Below, piece by piece: positions 62,231-64,000 of a stretch of DNA of 64,000 nt. The DNA is taken from assembly GCA_947499005.1 (NCBI GenBank), contig CANMML010000013.1, positions 52,746 through 116,745 of the forward strand, written 5' to 3'. The position numbers and the translations under genes were made by a program. The stretch's first letter is position 1; each line of letters begins with the position of its first letter. This DNA comes from an uncultured Aquimarina sp. (GTDB lineage Bacteria; Bacteroidota; Bacteroidia; Flavobacteriales; Flavobacteriaceae). The notes under the pieces are model-generated. The model did no database searches. It was not told the DNA's origin and saw only the letters and a program-made list of their open reading frames with translations.

Positions 62231-62533
62231 GGCTTCTTTTTATTAGTACAAAGTACTAAGTACAGAGTACAAAGACAAGGGTTAAATTAGATTGGTGATT
62301 AAATTATCTCGGAGCAAGCTCAGGAGGTGTTTATAAGAGATGAATCATTATGGACTGGAAGATCAATAATTTTAGTTGTGACTAAAAGTCTTTTTCTTTT
62401 TTCTTGCTTAATGCTTAATGCCAATAGCCGTAGATAAAATTTTAATTTCAAAGCAAACTTAGGGATATTGCACCTTTGGCAGTGCCAATAAAATACTACT
62501 TACTCTTTACTGAATACTTTGTACTTTTAATCC
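62231..62533. repeat. Gap between pepD and DUF3810 gene with inverted heptamer arrays
   Basis: Array 62244-62275 (AGTACAA, AGTACTA, AGTACAG, AGTACAA) and array 62495-62528 (TACTTACTCTTTACTGAATA, CTTTGTACTTTT) face each other across 220 bp. Between them lies copy 2 of the dispersed 36-bp repeat (62309-62344). No gene is seen. Confidence 0.65.
62309..62344 (+). repeat. Dispersed 36-bp repeat, copy 2
   Basis: TCGGAGCAAGCTCAGGAGGT then GTTTATAAGAGATGAA, about three-quarters identical to 16187-16222. Confidence 0.5.
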
Positions 62534-63616
62534 ATGCTAAAAAAATGGTGGATCCCTCTTACGCTTCCCTTACAATTCTTTTTTGTACAATGGGCAAAAA
62601 GAAACCCAGACTGGGTAGAAACAAATTATAGCCAATATTTATATCCTAAGATAGGAGCTGCTTTTCGTAGTCTTTTAGGATGGATTCCGTTTTCAATCGG
62701 AGATATTTTCTATAGTGTTGTTGTAATATCTTTACTTTCATTTCTTTGGAGAAAAGTTAGGAAAGGAAAAGTGACATGGAAAGAAATCATATTCAAATCA
62801 TTCAAGGTCTCCGCTGTGATCTATTTCTTCTTTCATCTTTTGTGGGGGTTAAATTATTATCGCCAACCATTGCATAAAGTACTTGAGCTAAATCATAAAT
62901 ACACCACAGTCGAATTAGAAAAAGTAGTTGATTTACTTACCAAAAAATCAAATACACACCATAGTTTAATTGCCCTACATGATTCTTTAAAAGTGGATGT
63001 TCCCTATTCTAATTCAGAAATTTTTAATCGTACCCCTCCCGCTTACCAACAACTACGAAAGGTATTCCCTACATTAGACTATCGCCCTAAAAGCATTAAA
63101 GCCTCTTTGTTTAGTACCACTCTTGTTTATATGGGGTTTAGTGGTTATTTCAATCCCATAACCAGTGAGGCTCAAGTTAGCAGACTTGTAATTCCTTATA
63201 AAATGCCAACCACTAGTTGCCATGAGGAAGCACATCAATTGGGGTTTGCAAAAGAAAATGAAGCTAATTTTATAGGCAGCATGGCCTGCATGCATAGTAC
63301 TGACCCTTATTTTCAATATTCGGGTTATAGTTTTGCCTTACGTTATTGTGTAAACGATCTCTACCGTCGTGATGAAGAGAAAGGCAAGTGTGCTTTAGAA
63401 AGGATTAATCCTGGAATTTTAAAAAACTGGAAAGAAAACCGTGAGTTTTGGCAGCAATATGAAAATCCTTTAGAACCCCTTTTCAAAGTCTTTTATGGTC
63501 AGTTTTTAAAAGCAAATAACCAATCCAAAGGAATACAAACCTACAGTTATGTAGTGGCTTTATTTGTAAATTATTTTCAAGAAGAAGCTACATTATTGAC
63601 TGAAACTAACGAATGA
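62534..63616 (+). CDS. DUF3810 membrane protein with HExxH-like motif
   Basis: 360 residues. Membrane helices near residues 8-20, 55-73 and 95-110 precede a soluble domain. TSCHEEAHQLGFAKENEANF (about residues 222-241) carries His-Glu-x-x-His and a downstream Glu, as in zinc metallopeptidases; the family DUF3810 is otherwise uncharacterised. Activity is not shown. Its stop overlaps the sulfatase start by 4 nt (ATGA), which points to cotranscription. Confidence 0.85.
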   Translation: MLKKWWIPLTLPLQFFFVQWAKRNPDWVETNYSQYLYPKIGAAFRSLLGWIPFSIGDIFYSVVVISLLSFLWRKVRKGKVTWKEIIFKSFKVSAVIYFFFHLLWGLNYYRQPLHKVLELNHKYTTVELEKVVDLLTKKSNTHHSLIALHDSLKVDVPYSNSEIFNRTPPAYQQLRKVFPTLDYRPKSIKASLFSTTLVYMGFSGYFNPITSEAQVSRLVIPYKMPTTSCHEEAHQLGFAKENEANFIGSMACMHSTDPYFQYSGYSFALRYCVNDLYRRDEEKGKCALERINPGILKNWKENREFWQQYENPLEPLFKVFYGQFLKANNQSKGIQTYSYVVALFVNYFQEEATLLTETNE

Positions 63617-63945
63617 TCATGAAATATTGCTCTCTATTACTTATCGTGATTTTATGTTGTCGGTGTGCTTTACCTACAAAAAAGGCTACTAGTTTACCTC
63701 CTCCGAATATTGTTTGGATCATTTCTGAAGACAATTCGAAACACTACTTAAAACTTTTTGATGAGAACGGAGTATCAACGCCCAATATTGAAAAACTTGC
63801 AAGTAACGGGCTAATATTCAACAACACATTTTCAAATGCTCCTGTTTGTAGTGTCGCTAGATCTACTTTAATTTCGGGATGTTATAGCCCTAGAATTGGA
63901 GCTCAATATCACCGAAAGCAAGAACTATTAACCCGACGGCAATAA
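63613..63945 (+). pseudogene. Truncated sulfatase (N-terminal fragment)
   Basis: The frame encodes 110 residues, against about 450-550 for a sulfatase. Signal region MKYCSLLLIVILCCRC could be of the lipoprotein type. Then PNIVWIISEDNSKHYLKLFD (metal-binding Asp region), STPNIEKLASNGLIFNNTFS and APVCSVARSTLISGCYSPRI, in which Cys-x-x-x-Arg is the formylglycine-type nucleophile site, and GAQYHR. The frame then ends in TRRQ and stop. In a neighbouring frame the bases CCCGACGGC would give P-D-G, typical of this position, so a frameshift is likely; further stops follow within 20 bases. Substrate unknown. Confidence 0.75.
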
Positions 63946-64000
63946 ATAGAGATTTTTTATGCTGCGTATTTTATATCCTTATGGTTAAAATATTTAGCCA

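Noticed and set aside
62534..63616. Firm call of the DUF3810 protein as a metalloprotease
   Set aside because: His-Glu-x-x-His is present, but one motif in an uncharacterised family is not enough to name an activity.

Overview
The window reads as chromosome of a marine, gliding member of the Flavobacteriaceae (Bacteroidota). Signs are the AT-rich sequence, Bacteroidota promoter elements (TTTG ... TAnnTTTG) with few Shine-Dalgarno sequences, a GldI homologue, the N-succinyl type of arginine pathway, LVIVD and VIGTT-type surface proteins, and enzymes for red-algal polysaccharides. Species cannot be named from the sequence.

Left part (1-7.1 kb) is a carbohydrate island: the start of a GH16-like lipoprotein, then a divergon of AraC regulator, ThuA-like protein and 3-keto-glycoside hydrolase (DUF1080) on the minus strand against an MFS sugar transporter, a Gfo/Idh/MocA oxidoreductase and a TIM-barrel sugar isomerase on the plus strand. 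This set fits breakdown of a glycoside through 3-keto intermediates. No SusC/SusD pair is visible. A second carbohydrate block (12.7-18.5 kb) holds an LVIVD-repeat lipoprotein and two tandem, paralogous GH50-like agarases that share an upstream palindromic element with identical spacing.

Between and around these lies the arginine/proline pathway on the minus strand: GNAT, argG, argC, argD, proA, proB (31.7-25.4 kb), then argF', argB, argE (12.5-9.6 kb), with menA and menC following. The two halves are separated by about 13 kb carrying the agarases, ogt, an SDR, and three VGIGTT-repeat surface proteins. Each surface-protein gene has proB or a proB remnant immediately upstream, so a proB-adhesin unit seems to have been multiplied there; an ORF-less group II intron remnant sits between two of the units. 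A structured leader of about 285 nt precedes the arg operon.

The right part (32-64 kb) is mostly housekeeping: purT; fbp and two SDR genes; yebC-parA-parB-DUF5683-dapB-lepB-wbqC-like; a minus-strand block of mutL, two rhomboids, an EEP-domain protein, ribH and a TPR membrane protein; recF with a lipoprotein and a DUF721 protein; ndk; nrnA-gldI-peptidyl-prolyl isomerase; a large FG-GAP/Big_2 secreted protein; a zinc-ribbon pair; pepD; a DUF3810 protein; and a truncated sulfatase at the edge.

Intergenic DNA is unusually patterned. Many gaps between genes hold degenerate heptamer arrays, often as two arrays in inverted orientation; there is also a GAGAT...ATGACG hairpin family in four copies and a 164-bp element with terminal inverted repeats. 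I see no rRNA, tRNA, CRISPR array, phage or intact transposase.
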